Shown here one piece after another: positions 39,259 to 50,640 of a DNA stretch of 64,000 nt. Location of the stretch: contig NC_065872.1 in the NCBI RefSeq assembly GCF_933775445.1, positions 9,982,001 through 10,046,000 of the forward strand, given 5' to 3'. The notes under the pieces were generated by a model, which saw only the letters and a list, made by a program, of their open reading frames with translations, was not told the DNA's origin and did no database searches. This stretch comes from Argentina anserina. Its lineage: Eukaryota > Streptophyta > Magnoliopsida > Rosales > Rosaceae. The translations under genes were made by a program, and so were the position numbers. Each line of letters starts with the position of its first letter. The stretch's first letter is position 1.

Positions 39259-41136
39259 TTATATAATAAATTTGTTGTTTGAAGCACAACAAAATTGATA
39301 ACAAAGTACTACCGGGTCGTGCAGCCATATATTCCAGCTAGAATGCCTCCATCGCTTCAAGATGCTTCTACGTGGCTTCATTTTCCTCCCTAGACTTTTT
39401 GACTTCCTCTTCAGCTCGGGTAGCTGCCTCCTTAGCCTGCTTGACTTCCTCTTGAGCTCATGTTGCTGCCTCCTTAGCCTGCTACGTGGTCTCCTCGACC
39501 TGCCGGGCTCTCTCCTCCAACTCTCGGCTTCTCTCCTCAGATTCTTGACTAAGGATGGTCCGTGCTCCTCCTCGTCTCTTTGCCGCCCGTTTGACCCCTT
39601 CTCCCATGCCTGCAATATAACAATATGAAAGTGACAAAGAGGATTGAAATTAGATAACAAGGCTTCCTTCACCTTCTTAGAGATAGTTGATCATTTAAAT
39701 TACATCCATTTATGGTAGATTTTTGTAACATGTACATATTTGTTTTGTAGAGAAAGCTGATCATTTAGATTACAAATTCCAACGGTAGGTGTAACATGTA
39801 CACACTCATTGTCATTCTATATATTAGTGTGTGTACAGTAACATCAGAGATAAGATGAGCAATTACCTCTAATTATTGTTCATTTTCGCTGTCCCCAGGT
39901 GTCTTCGAGTAGATCACATTCTTCCTCAAATGTGATTTGGTGCACAGTACCCGGGTCTGACTCTTCTTCTTTAACCATGTCATCAAGCTTCCTCTTCAAG
40001 TTTTCCTTCCAACAGAAATGGCAACACAAAAGGTAAAAATGCAAAAGGTGTTAAAAATATGAAGATATTTTATATTTATAGACTCAGGGGTTAATATGCA
40101 AAAGATGTATCTTATTAGTATGCTATTAATAGACTCATGTGCAAGCAAACCAGCAAGCAACATAGTATTCTATTGGTCAAGTTTTTTTTCCCGTAAAAAT
40201 AGACTTTTAAGCAAGCAAAGAATAAAAGCTTAACCAGAAAGCAACCAAAAATTCATGAAACAATAACACAATTGTTGCCATTAAAACACTCACTGCCTTT
40301 TCCCTCCCGTGCTTGCTTGGTAGGTAAGCATCCACTGCAGCACGAGCGCGCATGGCCGGATGTCCCTACATTAGGTACTCTTCTGCCCTAAAACTGAGCG
40401 GTTTTGACCCACAACAGTGGTTGATCGGCTCAGGGTTTTTGGTTCAGTTCTCTTTATTCCGGACGCTTACGATCTAAAATTATATATATATATATATATA
40501 TATGAGTTAGAACAGCTCTAATTATAAATTAAATTAAAAAATGTATGTACAACCAATCACCAAGAGATAGCTTACCATTTTGTCTTTGTCCCGGAATTCT
40601 TTGTGGACCAAGTAGTTCCACTGCTCCGGACGGTGTAGGAATTCAAGCGGAACATCATCCCTGTGTGTCTCCAAATGTTTATGCCAATGTTTGTAGTACT
40701 TATATTTCCAATTGATGTACCTCAAATTGGATTTTTCGTCAATCAAATTCCACATTTGTTCATCACTTGCTGGTATATCATAGTAGTTCTGCCAAACACA
40801 CCAAAAAAATTGCACATTATGACCTTAATTTCATTAACAAAGAAAACATTAAAAAATCAAAAAATGAAACACATTCACCTGTAAATAATGCTTAACAGCG
40901 TGCTTGTGATGGTCAAATTCGAGCTCATAGAATGTGGAGGCTAGCATTGGCACATGCGTCTTGATAGCTGCGCCAATGTCACAAACTAGGATGTTATGAT
41001 TATCATTCGTGTGAGGTCCGGTGTGGAAATATGACCACTCAAGCTTGATGAGTCCTCCAATGGCCTTTACAATATGTGACGTCCTATTGATAATCACAGT
41101 ATGATGTTTCTGAACCGCAACTCCTGCACATAACAA
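39259..41136 (-). pseudogene. Second CACTA transposase gene (plant transposase, Ptta/En/Spm-like), decayed
   Basis: Two consecutive minus-strand blocks (41136-40849 and 40815-40534) read as parts of the plant DNA-binding transposase family, including IPASDEQMWNLIDEK and WKYKYYKHWHKHLETH. Further down, 39600-39290 reads in one frame as an Ala/Glu/Lys-rich coiled coil with repeated QAKEAA and EEVK units, interrupted by at least four stop codons. This is the usual C-terminal coiled coil. No single product can be made. Splicing between the blocks is likely, but I cannot define all exons. Confidence 0.65.
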
Positions 41137-41699
41137 TGAATGAGTATACTATGCACACATAACAGTGACAAATGAGCTTTCTACTAATCACATAACAATT
41201 TGTAACCAATAACAGTAACCATTGTATGCATGGGTAAGCTTAAATAACAGTAACCACTTTTTGTTTTATGAACACATCAAACAATGGAGTTAAGAAGCCA
41301 AAGTAGACAAGTAGCATAAGATAATTTAATCATCCTTTTCAGTCCTCAATCATAAGAAGCCAAAGTATATCATTTCAAAATATCATTGCAAACTTCTACT
41401 TCCTTTTATTTACCGATATATGACATGAAACTCAAATGTGCAGTTTCCTTATTACAGAATTAAACGAGAATTTGCGACTCCAATCAAACTCAGCAACCAA
41501 ACATATATCAACCAAAATAGTTAACCCCAAAATCCCAAGAAGCCAATAAACAATTGAGATCAACATATAATCAACCCAGATGAGCTCCTTACAAATACCA
41601 TGCAGAACAGTTTCAATCTAAAAAAACATTTAAACATAAACCTAGCACCATACACTAACTTTACTTAGATACATAATACAATTTCAATTGGATTCAAGG

Positions 41700-42300
41700 T
41701 TATAAAATCAATTTAGAAGAGTTGTAATATGATAGTGTAATCTTTGAGGGATTCGAACCCTAGAACAATGTCATCAAATTTTTTTGAAAGTAAAAACCTA
41801 GCACCATATACACATGAATATTGATACAAAAGAGAGAGATTGGGCTGGCCGGGTTTTTTCTTGCACCAAATTGAAAGTACTGGGGATCCGTTGGGAGCGT
41901 CGTCGCCGGCCATGGCGGAGCTGCCGACGGTGGTGGTGTTGTGGAGTGAGGGAACCGGCGGAGACAAGAGAGATCGGGTGGTGGTGTTGTTGCAGAGTGG
42001 GGGACTCGGCAGAGGAGAAGGTGAGACTGAGCTGGAGGGTGGAGGAGACGAGAGATCCGCGTCGGCTAGTGGTGTTGCCATCTGAGCCGCTAAAGCAGCA
42101 GCTTCTTGCCAGAGCTATTGCTGGTGCTTTTTTGCTGACATCGGGGGCATGGCGGTGAGAGAGAAAGGGGAAGGGCGGTGAGATCGGCGTCGGGGTGTAT
42201 GAGAGAGATTGAATGAGATTAGGGGGTGAGGTTTTTTTTTGCGAAACGGGGACGAGTGAGGTTTGATCGAGCGGCGCTGAAGCGAGATTAGGGTATGATA
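41700..42300. other. G+C-rich insert within the CACTA element, of unknown origin
   Basis: This patch is markedly richer in G+C than the rest of the element and gives Ser/Pro-rich frames on the minus strand (122 codons, 42081-41713). It could be the N-terminal part of a transposase gene or a captured host fragment. I do not recognise a domain. Confidence 0.35.
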
Positions 42301-42610
42301 ATCATACACCAGGCTTTTATACCTACACATTAAGGGGTGTTTCAAAATTTGGCGAAATGTTTGGCGCAACTAATCAGCTTGCCACCCAATTTCATTTAGT
42401 GACGACTTTTTATGTCCCTCGTCGCTTGAAGTGAAATTGTCAAAAATTGACGTAATTTTCCTAGCAAAATATATTTTTTCTAGCAAACATTTAGGTGACT
42501 TCAATTGAATAAATGTCGTCGCATCGGTTTATGATTGTTACATTTTCTTCGTGCCAATTTGCAAATAAATTGATACCTTCAAATTAAACATATTAATATG
42601 TTAGACATTA

Positions 42611-42661
42611 TCAATAATAATAATAATAATAATAATAATCATCATCATCTTCTTCTTCTTC
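42611..42661. repeat. Compound trinucleotide microsatellite
   Basis: Ten or so AAT units run into ATC and then TTC units. Confidence 0.9.
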
Positions 42662-42752
42662 TGCATTTACCGACCACGGTATAATTGCGTCAGTTGATTT
42701 AGATAAAAAACTCCACTATATACCAGGGCAGGCTTTTGATATGGTTCTTCAA

Positions 42753-45700
42753 CTAATTCCCAATAGGAGGCCTCTCATCGTCGTGTGTTACAAGTGTTCT
42801 AGCATCGTACACATTCCTATGTGACATTACATTCACTACCTTCCAAGTCTCTCCCGCCTTCAGATCATCTACGTAGAACACTTGTCTTGCCGTGGATGCA
42901 AGACAAAAAAGGGAATCCTCATACCAATTACTGTTTGTATCCACTGACAACAAGCCATGATCTAGCTTAGTGCTGCCACTCTTATAAGGGTCAGTGTTGT
43001 ACCACTTACATTTGAACAACACAACTGCCATCTTGTATGTGTATAGTAGTTCGACCACATATTCAAGGATCTCGTGGTAATTGGTAGCTTCTGTCTCTAC
43101 CATCACTACACAATCTTGGGTCCGTAAGTATCGGTCTTTATAGTATGATATAAACTTGACCCCGTTCACATAACACGTTGAATAAATATTATGTACTTGT
43201 GGTCTTCTAGCCAATTTGACTACCTCTGCTTTTAAGTAATCATTGCCGGCTCTTTCAAGGTCCGCAACCTACAAGATTGACAATATTAGTGTAAGGTAGA
43301 TAGGAAGGTAGAATTTTACGAAAATCAAAGAAAAAACCTAATCTGCATACCTAATCAAGGAAATAAGGATGAAAATCAATCCTACGTGATTTCTCGTCAG
43401 AGTTTGGATGAGCTGACGTATATAGCTCTTCATGTTGAACCATGTAGTATTTCACTTCTTTACATTCGAGCAAAACTTGCCAGTGAGCCTCTAAAATCTC
43501 TTGTTCAGTTAACATAGCACGAGAGATATACTGATCCAGACGCACGAGTTCAGAAACAACAGAAATATCATACCAAGATGTATTAGTGTTGGTTGTTTTC
43601 TCACGACTTTCTGCAACCTCCATGAATAAATTGCATTACGTCACTGACTCCCAAGTAATATAACGCTCAGAAATACAACCCTCTGGGTAATTTCTATTGT
43701 TAACCGATTTTTTATAAGTCTCAAGTTGCCTGCAAAATAAAATATTTAGTACAAGTAAAATACATGAGATATTTAGAATATTACATCCATACTAAATATT
43801 AAATTACCACCATACTGTTCCATGGGAAACATCCAGGTAAAATGCACATGACCGGTTAGCAGCACTTGTTCCGGAAGGTGAACTATAATTGTAAAGAAAT
43901 GTGGAGGAAAAATCATCTCCAAATTACATAGAATCATGACTATTTCAGCTTCCATTAGCCTGACGTCCTCCTTTTTCAACTCTTTGGCACACAATTTCTT
44001 AAACCATTTGCACAGTGCAACTAAAGGCTTGATGACGTTCAATGGTAAGTACTCACAAATAACTATTAGGAGAAGACGTTGAAGCATTATATGGCAGTCA
44101 TGCGTCTTTAATCAGTGAAACTTTTTCTCACGTAAGTTAACCTTATTCCTCAAACTCCCAGCATATCCATGAGGGTACTTCACATCACGGAACCATTTGA
44201 ATACCTCTATTAAAAATTCCAGCCTCACCATAAATGGCGCGTGAGGAAGTTACCATTGATCTTTTCCCACTGACTTTGCGGCACACCCTTTTTTTTAAAG
44301 CCGCACGATCTTTCGGACCGTCTTTAAATTTTCCTTCAATACTGAGAGTGGTTCCAATGATGTTGTCAAATACGTTCCTTTCAATGTGCATGACATCAAA
44401 ATCATATCTCACTCTAATAAATTTCCAATAAGGCAGCATCCAAAACATGCACTTATTAGTCCAACATACTCTATTATTTGGATTATATGAGACCTTGAAC
44501 TTTTCGTGCAAGCTAAGGGTAAGGTACTTGTGACTGTTGATTTTTGCAAGAATTTTCTCACCAGACAAAGAAAGGGGTCTTGGTCTAAACTCACACTCCC
44601 CATTAAATGCTTGACCATTGGACCGCCAACGATGGTCGTGTAGTAACCATATGCGGTGACCCTCATATGTCATCCTCCCAAATTCGTGTTTTGTGGAAAT
44701 ATCATCCAAACAAACATGACACGCCTTATACCCACTAGTAGATAAGCTTGCCAACATCCCTAAACCTGGAAAGTCACTGATGGTCCACAACACTGCTGCT
44801 CTCATTATGAAAATAGATTGTGCATACCGATCAAAAGTACAAACTCTAGTTTCCCATAATTTTAGAAGTTCTTCAATCAATGGCTCCATGAATACACATA
44901 GACACTTTCCAGGTGAATTCGGTCCTGGGATCAACATAGTCAACATATTAAATTCTTTTTTCATACACATTGATGGAGGCAAATTATACGGCATTAAACA
45001 ACATGCCAGGTGCTATGTAGAGTTCCCATTGTTCCAAAAGGATTAAAACCATCGGTTGTTAGTCCGAGCCTCACGTTTCTCGCGTCGTTGGCAAATTCAG
45101 GAAAATTTATGTCGAAATCTTGCCATACCTCCCCGTCTGCAGGGTGTTTCAACCAATCACCATATGGTTCTCTCTTTCCATGCCACCGTATTTTATTTGC
45201 AATGTGTGACAACATGTACAAGCGTTTCAACCTGGGAGTCAATAGGAAGTAACAGAGGATTTTCCTGGCAATCTTGTTGTTATTCCTACCTTCATGTGAC
45301 ATCCATCTTGAAGTGTGGCATATGAGACACTCAATATCAGTTGCATACCTTTTATAAAATAACACACAATTATACTCACAAGTATCAATAGTCTCATAAC
45401 CCAGACCGATGTCCCTAACAATATTTTTCATCCTTCCAAAATCAAGATGATAGTTGTGTTCAAGAAGAAGCAAGTCTCTAATGTAATTACAAAGGTCGTA
45501 AATACTTTTATCCGACCACCCATTTTCCACTTTCATTTTCATTGCATTTAAGACAATACCCAAAACAGACTATGTGCTCCCAGGATAGAACGGGGTCTGA
45601 GCTTATACTAAAAACCTGTCATACTTCTGGTAGTCATCATCTACGACATCATCAAAAGTAGGGCCGACATCATCACTATTATCTTCACCGAAACCCACCT

Positions 45701-46184
45701 TGTATCCATCATGATAAGGAAAACGATCATGTAGAATGTCCATAATAGGATCCATGGAAGATTTAGCACCACCACTAGAAGATGCTCTTTGCTCCAGCAA
45801 TTGTCTTCGAAACTCATCAATTCTCGATTCATTTGTTACTTCACCGTGTTTGTCCCATACTGTATAATTAGGCCACATACTATGATGAGACAAGTGTGAA
45901 TACATGACTTCAATCGTAACCGGATCTCGATTGTTATGACAACGGTTGCATGGACAATAGTGCCAAGTCTTCCCATTTGTTGTATCTTTGACCCAGTTCA
46001 CGAATTGATACATCTTGGTATGGTATAGTGGATCAACATGACTGTATTGCATCCAACTCTTATCCATATTCCTACCAATATAAATAGTAAATATGCACAT
46101 AATTAGCAAATTAACAATACAATAGAAATAATGCTTCTCCCTGTTCCTCTTCACCTTATGTCTCCGGTTAGGTTCATATGTCAT
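42753..46184 (-). pseudogene. TNP2-type CACTA transposase, broken
   Basis: Blocks follow the normal TNP2 order on the minus strand. The transposase-associated N-terminal domain (start near 46067, MDKSWMQY, with HYCPCNRCHN) is at 46184-45603. The Transposase_21 core is at 45563-44994 and 44994-44185 (NGWSDKSIYDL, GPNSPGKCLCVFMEPLIEEL, FDVMHIERNVFDN). DUF4218 (FPPHFF, HLPEQV) is at 44087-43773, a linker at 43623-43351, and DUF4216 (AVVLFKCKWYN) at 43214-42753. Two in-frame stops lie between the first two blocks and a frameshift separates the core halves at 44994. DUF4218 is also cut short. The gene cannot make full transposase. Confidence 0.85.
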
Positions 46185-46187
46185 TCA

Positions 46188-46406
46188 GGAGAACACTTTC
46201 TTTGTTAAGCCTCTTGCCTTCATGTGTTTCGCTATCGGTTTTGGGTAAATTTCGGCAGCATCTCCCTACAGTTCTCCAAGTGCACAAATATCTAAACCTA
46301 GTTTGCACTCAAGGAACAGTGTAGGGAGATCCTGTCGAAATCAAAACCGAAAACCGAAAACATAATCACATGAATTGTAAGGTCGCTCAACAAAGTCATG
46401 TTCTCC
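46188..46406. repeat. Fold-back hairpin, about 105-bp arms
   Basis: The left arm (46188-46285) and right arm (46310-46406) are imperfect inverted copies. Pairing words include ATCTCCCTACA with TGTAGGGAGAT, AGTGCA with TGCACT, GGAGAACA with TGTTCTCC, and TCGGTTTT with AAAACCGA. The centre is about 14-20 bases. It lies just upstream of the TNP2 gene inside the CACTA element. As RNA it would form a long, imperfect hairpin. Confidence 0.75.
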
Positions 46407-47519
46407 CAAACTGTCTAAAAACCGGACAATTCAAGAATCAAATGTCGTACAATTGATTCTTGAATGGGAATTCTAAGCTAAATGCAAACCGGTGTATTAT
46501 TGTGAGGGTGGATTCACTCTCACAAATGCTAATCCGGATGATAAAACACATACAAAATAATGAAATTGAAAAACAAGCGCAAATAAGCACATTAACACAC
46601 AAATCAACACTAAATAAATCTCATGAGCAAATTAGATTACTTTAATTTAATCTTGCACTTAATTTAACACAAATCACATGAGCACATTAAAGCCCCTTAC
46701 TTTATTCAAACACTAAATTTGAAGTTTAAAAAACTAAATAAACCACCAAATTAATCTAACACTAAATCTAACACAAATCACATAAGCACATTAGATTACT
46801 TTAATTTAATCTAGCACTAAATCTAACACAAATCACATAAGCAATTGAAGGCCCCTTAAGTTATTTAAACACTAAATTAATTTGGAGTTTTCAAATCAAA
46901 TAGGCCAAACTTGAACATATTAATATGTCTTAAATCCTCAAGATCCAATACATATTGAGCAACAAAACACTAATTCTAACACAAACTAAGAAATTTAACA
47001 CTAAAACTAACACAAAATCACAATCTAAACTCTTACCCAAACAACCAATATACTCTAATTTCTAATTAAATTCAAACTTCAACCTCAATCTAGCATTATA
47101 TAGGACACCAAGGATGAATGAAGTGATGAAGTTTATACTAACCTCCCTACAAATCAATAACAAAGGAGAAGAACAAGCTTCCAATCCCAAAAATTGATTT
47201 TTTGTCACTCCATGAACAGTAGATCACAGCACATCTTTTCTGCTTTTTGCACCACAAAATTCTGCTGTCTTGAAGAGCAACTAGATGCCTAGATATTTAG
47301 AAACTTAGGCGACATATATTTCCGAAGTTCATCGCCTGAATCTATTAAGGCGACCAGATACAAAGGCCGTCACCGAAGTATGAAATTTAAGCGACGAGTC
47401 ATAAAAGTCGTCGCCCGAAAGTATTGAGGCGACCACATGTTTCTTTCTTGCGACGAGTCCCGTTCTCCATCGTCTGAATATCATCTCCGTCGCTCGAGTG
47501 TAAATTTGGCGTAGTGCAC

Positions 47520-48913
47520 CAGTATTAGCTGTATGTACTTGCATTTGCCCTTAATTAGTTATAACTCATAACGGTGGTCTCCTCAAATTTGATCAGCTAG
47601 CCGAATATCTTCCATTTGAGATGAGAACTTAATTAGAAGAGCGACATGTCTAATACATAAGTCCGTACGGCGACTGTGTGTCTGTATATGTATTTTTCAT
47701 GTCAAATTCTCAAAAGATAAGATAAAAGGCCTCCAGCAGAAACCAAAACCAATACACCAGCAAGATTAAGCAATAAGCAGGACCAAATGAATCAAAGATA
47801 AGACCCATAACAGGGTATCCGATTGCAGGTAGGATAACAGTCTTGTGCATCTCTAAATCAATTATGCTTACCTTTGAACATTATGATACAGTTGATGTGA
47901 GTTTATTTATCTAAGAACATAACTGAGTCCTATGGTACGGATTTATGACTATTTGGATAATTTAGTACCTGATGTATGAAAACGGACAATTTGGTATCTA
48001 AATTTCTCATTTGTATTTCCTTTTTAGTATTTATGTCAGTTTGATTATATTTTCAGTGTTATTTTCATAATTTTAGTCAAAACTCATAAAATCAACACTT
48101 AAATTCATTTTGTTTTAAAATTATCTCCAAATTACCTCTCAATTGCCTTCAAAAGTATTGTATATCTCTTCTATTCAACATCTACTATGTATATATCTAA
48201 GGGCAATATCTAGATATAAGTTTTCTTAATATAGTTATCACAACCAATAAAAAACTTTTACGTACAAGTAATTTGAAAATATTTATGAAAATAACTAAAT
48301 TGGGATTGCATATAGGAAATTTATTTCCTTTGCAAAAAAGAGAGTAAATTATTCAATTGTTTTCGGCTAAATTAATAATAATAATAATATGGATGAAATA
48401 AATATATTATTGTAATTTGGCAATAATTATACTAATATTCTATTTTGTTATAAACTTTATTCAAAAACCGTTTGTGAAACAAAGTTCGATGTATAACTAA
48501 TTTAAAGGGCGTAGGCACATTTTGACTGACTATCAAATCAGTTTGATCATCATCTCAATCTCCATTACTATGATTGAAAGTTTGGTTTTAGTGTCAACAA
48601 CTTCACTAAAAAATTAAACTTCTTATTTTGTCCATATGAAGATTTTGATTTACCAACTAAAAAAATATCAGAGAGGGTTAGAAGTGTAAAAGACAAAGAA
48701 AATATTAATTTCTACTATTATAAAGCCTAAAATACTCTTCGTACCAAATAATATTACATAAAAGGATTTGTTTTGAAAACGTACATAAAATGATGATCCT
48801 TTAACATAAAAACATTACAAATGACTTTGACGTTCTTCTTCTATTAACAAATAATGTGCATCACAGGGGTACGATTTGTAAATAACACGAACATCGCATG
48901 GACAAGTTTGGTA
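47520..48913. other. Intergenic, no gene seen
   Basis: Very AT-rich, with an AAT microsatellite near 48373-48390. Nothing coding is recognised. Confidence 0.5.
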
Positions 48914-48924
48914 TTATCTTAAGG

Positions 48925-50108
48925 AGTTAATTTCGCCATCGGTACCCAAACTATTGTGGCAAAGTCAATGTAGTACCCCAACTCTAAGTTGTACCAATGT
49001 AGTACCCAAACTTGTAATTCACTATCAACGAAGGGTCTGAGCCCAATTTCCGTTACAGCTTCATTATCTCGGTCACGTGTCCCGCACGTGACCATAAAAA
49101 AAATTCAACATCGGTACCCAAACTCTTGTGGCAAGATCAATGTAGTACCCCAACTTTGAGTTGTACCAATGTAGTACCCAAACTCGTTTTTCTCTATCAA
49201 CGAGGGGTCTGAAGCCAATTTCTATCACAACTCCATCTTCTGGGTCACATGTCCTAACTTCTCGTCTTTTCTCCTTTTTTTTTCATTCTCCTTCCCTCTC
49301 ACTCCTTCCACATTGTATTTTTGAGCTCAGATTTCGAGGCAAAGCAACACTACGGATTGTGTTTCTTCCAAACTCTTCAATCACGATGACGACTTCTCCC
49401 AGCTCGGCAGCTCCGCCTTGAGCCACAACATCGTCTCCTTCACATCCTCCACCTACGACATTCTCTCCCTCCACCTACGACATTCGAGGCATGTAAAGCG
49501 GCGCGGTCAGCGGTCGAGAATCTCATAGTGAAGTTCTGCGATCGTGACGTGCCGATGGATCAGGGGTTCCAAGGAGAGGTGGAGGAGCTCGAAGATGGTG
49601 TTTGTGGTGAAGGAGGAGGCGGTGGGGATGAGAGGAGGTGGAGCTCCTCGATGCCGCCCTGTGGTGGTGAGGCGTCCGGAGCATAATGAGAATGAGGTGG
49701 TGTTTTGCCCAATTTGTAAGTTGTTTCTTAATTCTAGATATTTATTGTAAGAGTTTCTTATTTATGGCCTTAGAACCCACATAGAGTTATTTAGGTAAAT
49801 ACCCTTTTTATTTTGATCCATAAGACGAAATCGTGACGTAAATTGGCCTCAGACCCCTCATTGATAGCGAAAAACGAGTTTGGGTACTACATTGACCTTG
49901 CCACAAGAGTTTGGGTACCGCTGTTGAATTTTTTGTGTGGTCACGTGCAGGACACGTGACTAAGATAACGGAGCAGTAACGGAAATTGGGCTCAGACCCT
50001 TCGTTGATAGCGAATTACAAGTTTGGGTACTACATTGGTACAACTCAGAGTTTGGGTACTACATTGACCTTACCACAATAGTTTAGGCACCGATGGTGAA
50101 CTTTTTTC
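48925..50108. mobile_element. Inverted-repeat element with duplicated arms (A-B-core-B'-A')
   Basis: The left arm has two related units, one starting near 48937 and one near 49109 (both CATCGGTACCCAAACT-like), 172 bp apart. The right arm has the inverse units, also 172 bp apart (GGTACCG at 49914, GGCACCG at 50086). Shared words are CAATGTAGTACC, TATCAACGA and CACGTG. Possible imperfect flanking duplication: TATCTTAAGG (48915-48924) and TATCTTTAAGG (50109-50119). The 560-bp core (49260-49820) is richer in G+C and may be a captured host fragment. Confidence 0.7.
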
Positions 50109-50640
50109 TATCTTTAAGGGCAGCCGCCCCAACTTCTGTTTTCGGAAGTTTTATGAATCAAAAGATTTACAGCCATATTATAAAACGAGAGAAAGAAACG
50201 GACCATTAAATATGTAGATACAAGTCATACAACTCAAATGGAGCAATGTCAAGAACAAGCAGAGGCATTCAGTAGACGAAGAGTTTGAATTTTTAGAATG
50301 TAACAGGGCATCACAAAACTGATCCCAACGGAAAGGTCCTTCCAATAAATTATTGACTGATTTGCGGTATTTTGGAAATCCAAAGCTTGATCCGGTTATG
50401 ATGTATAAGAAATATACTTTCCCGGTACTCCAAGATTAGAGATTGCATTATTATCTTTGGAACTCTTTTGAGTTCCACAAATGAAATCGAATCATGTTTC
50501 TCTGTAATATTGACATAACTTGTCTACGTGATTACATTTCAGAAGTGGGAGATACAGTAGCTGCAGATTGAGACAAAGCCAAACTAAAGCCTTCTCCTAA
50601 GTAGGAGTTTTAAAATATCAGATCAAACTGCAAACAGGTA

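Larger units (their letters stand above)
38723..47516 (-). mobile_element. CACTA (En/Spm-type) DNA transposon
   Basis: The ends are inverted: CACTACGCCA at 38723 and its complement ending GTAGTG at 47516. The similarity continues with few mismatches through ACACTCG and GACGGAGA. CAC is duplicated outside (38720-38722 and 47517-47519), the expected 3 bp. Many subterminal copies of the AAGCGACG/CGTCGC word family lie within about 400 bp of each end (38750-39130 and 42370-42500, 47300-47500), as in CACTA elements, where they bind the transposase accessory protein. Both transposase genes run on the minus strand and are damaged. Confidence 0.92.

Noticed and set aside
39362..39628. 88-codon plus-strand frame, leucine-rich
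   Set aside because: It is the antisense of the CACTA coiled-coil repeats.
41748..41760. GGGATTCGAACCC, resembling a tRNA T-arm
   Set aside because: No acceptor, D or anticodon stems can be built upstream on either strand.
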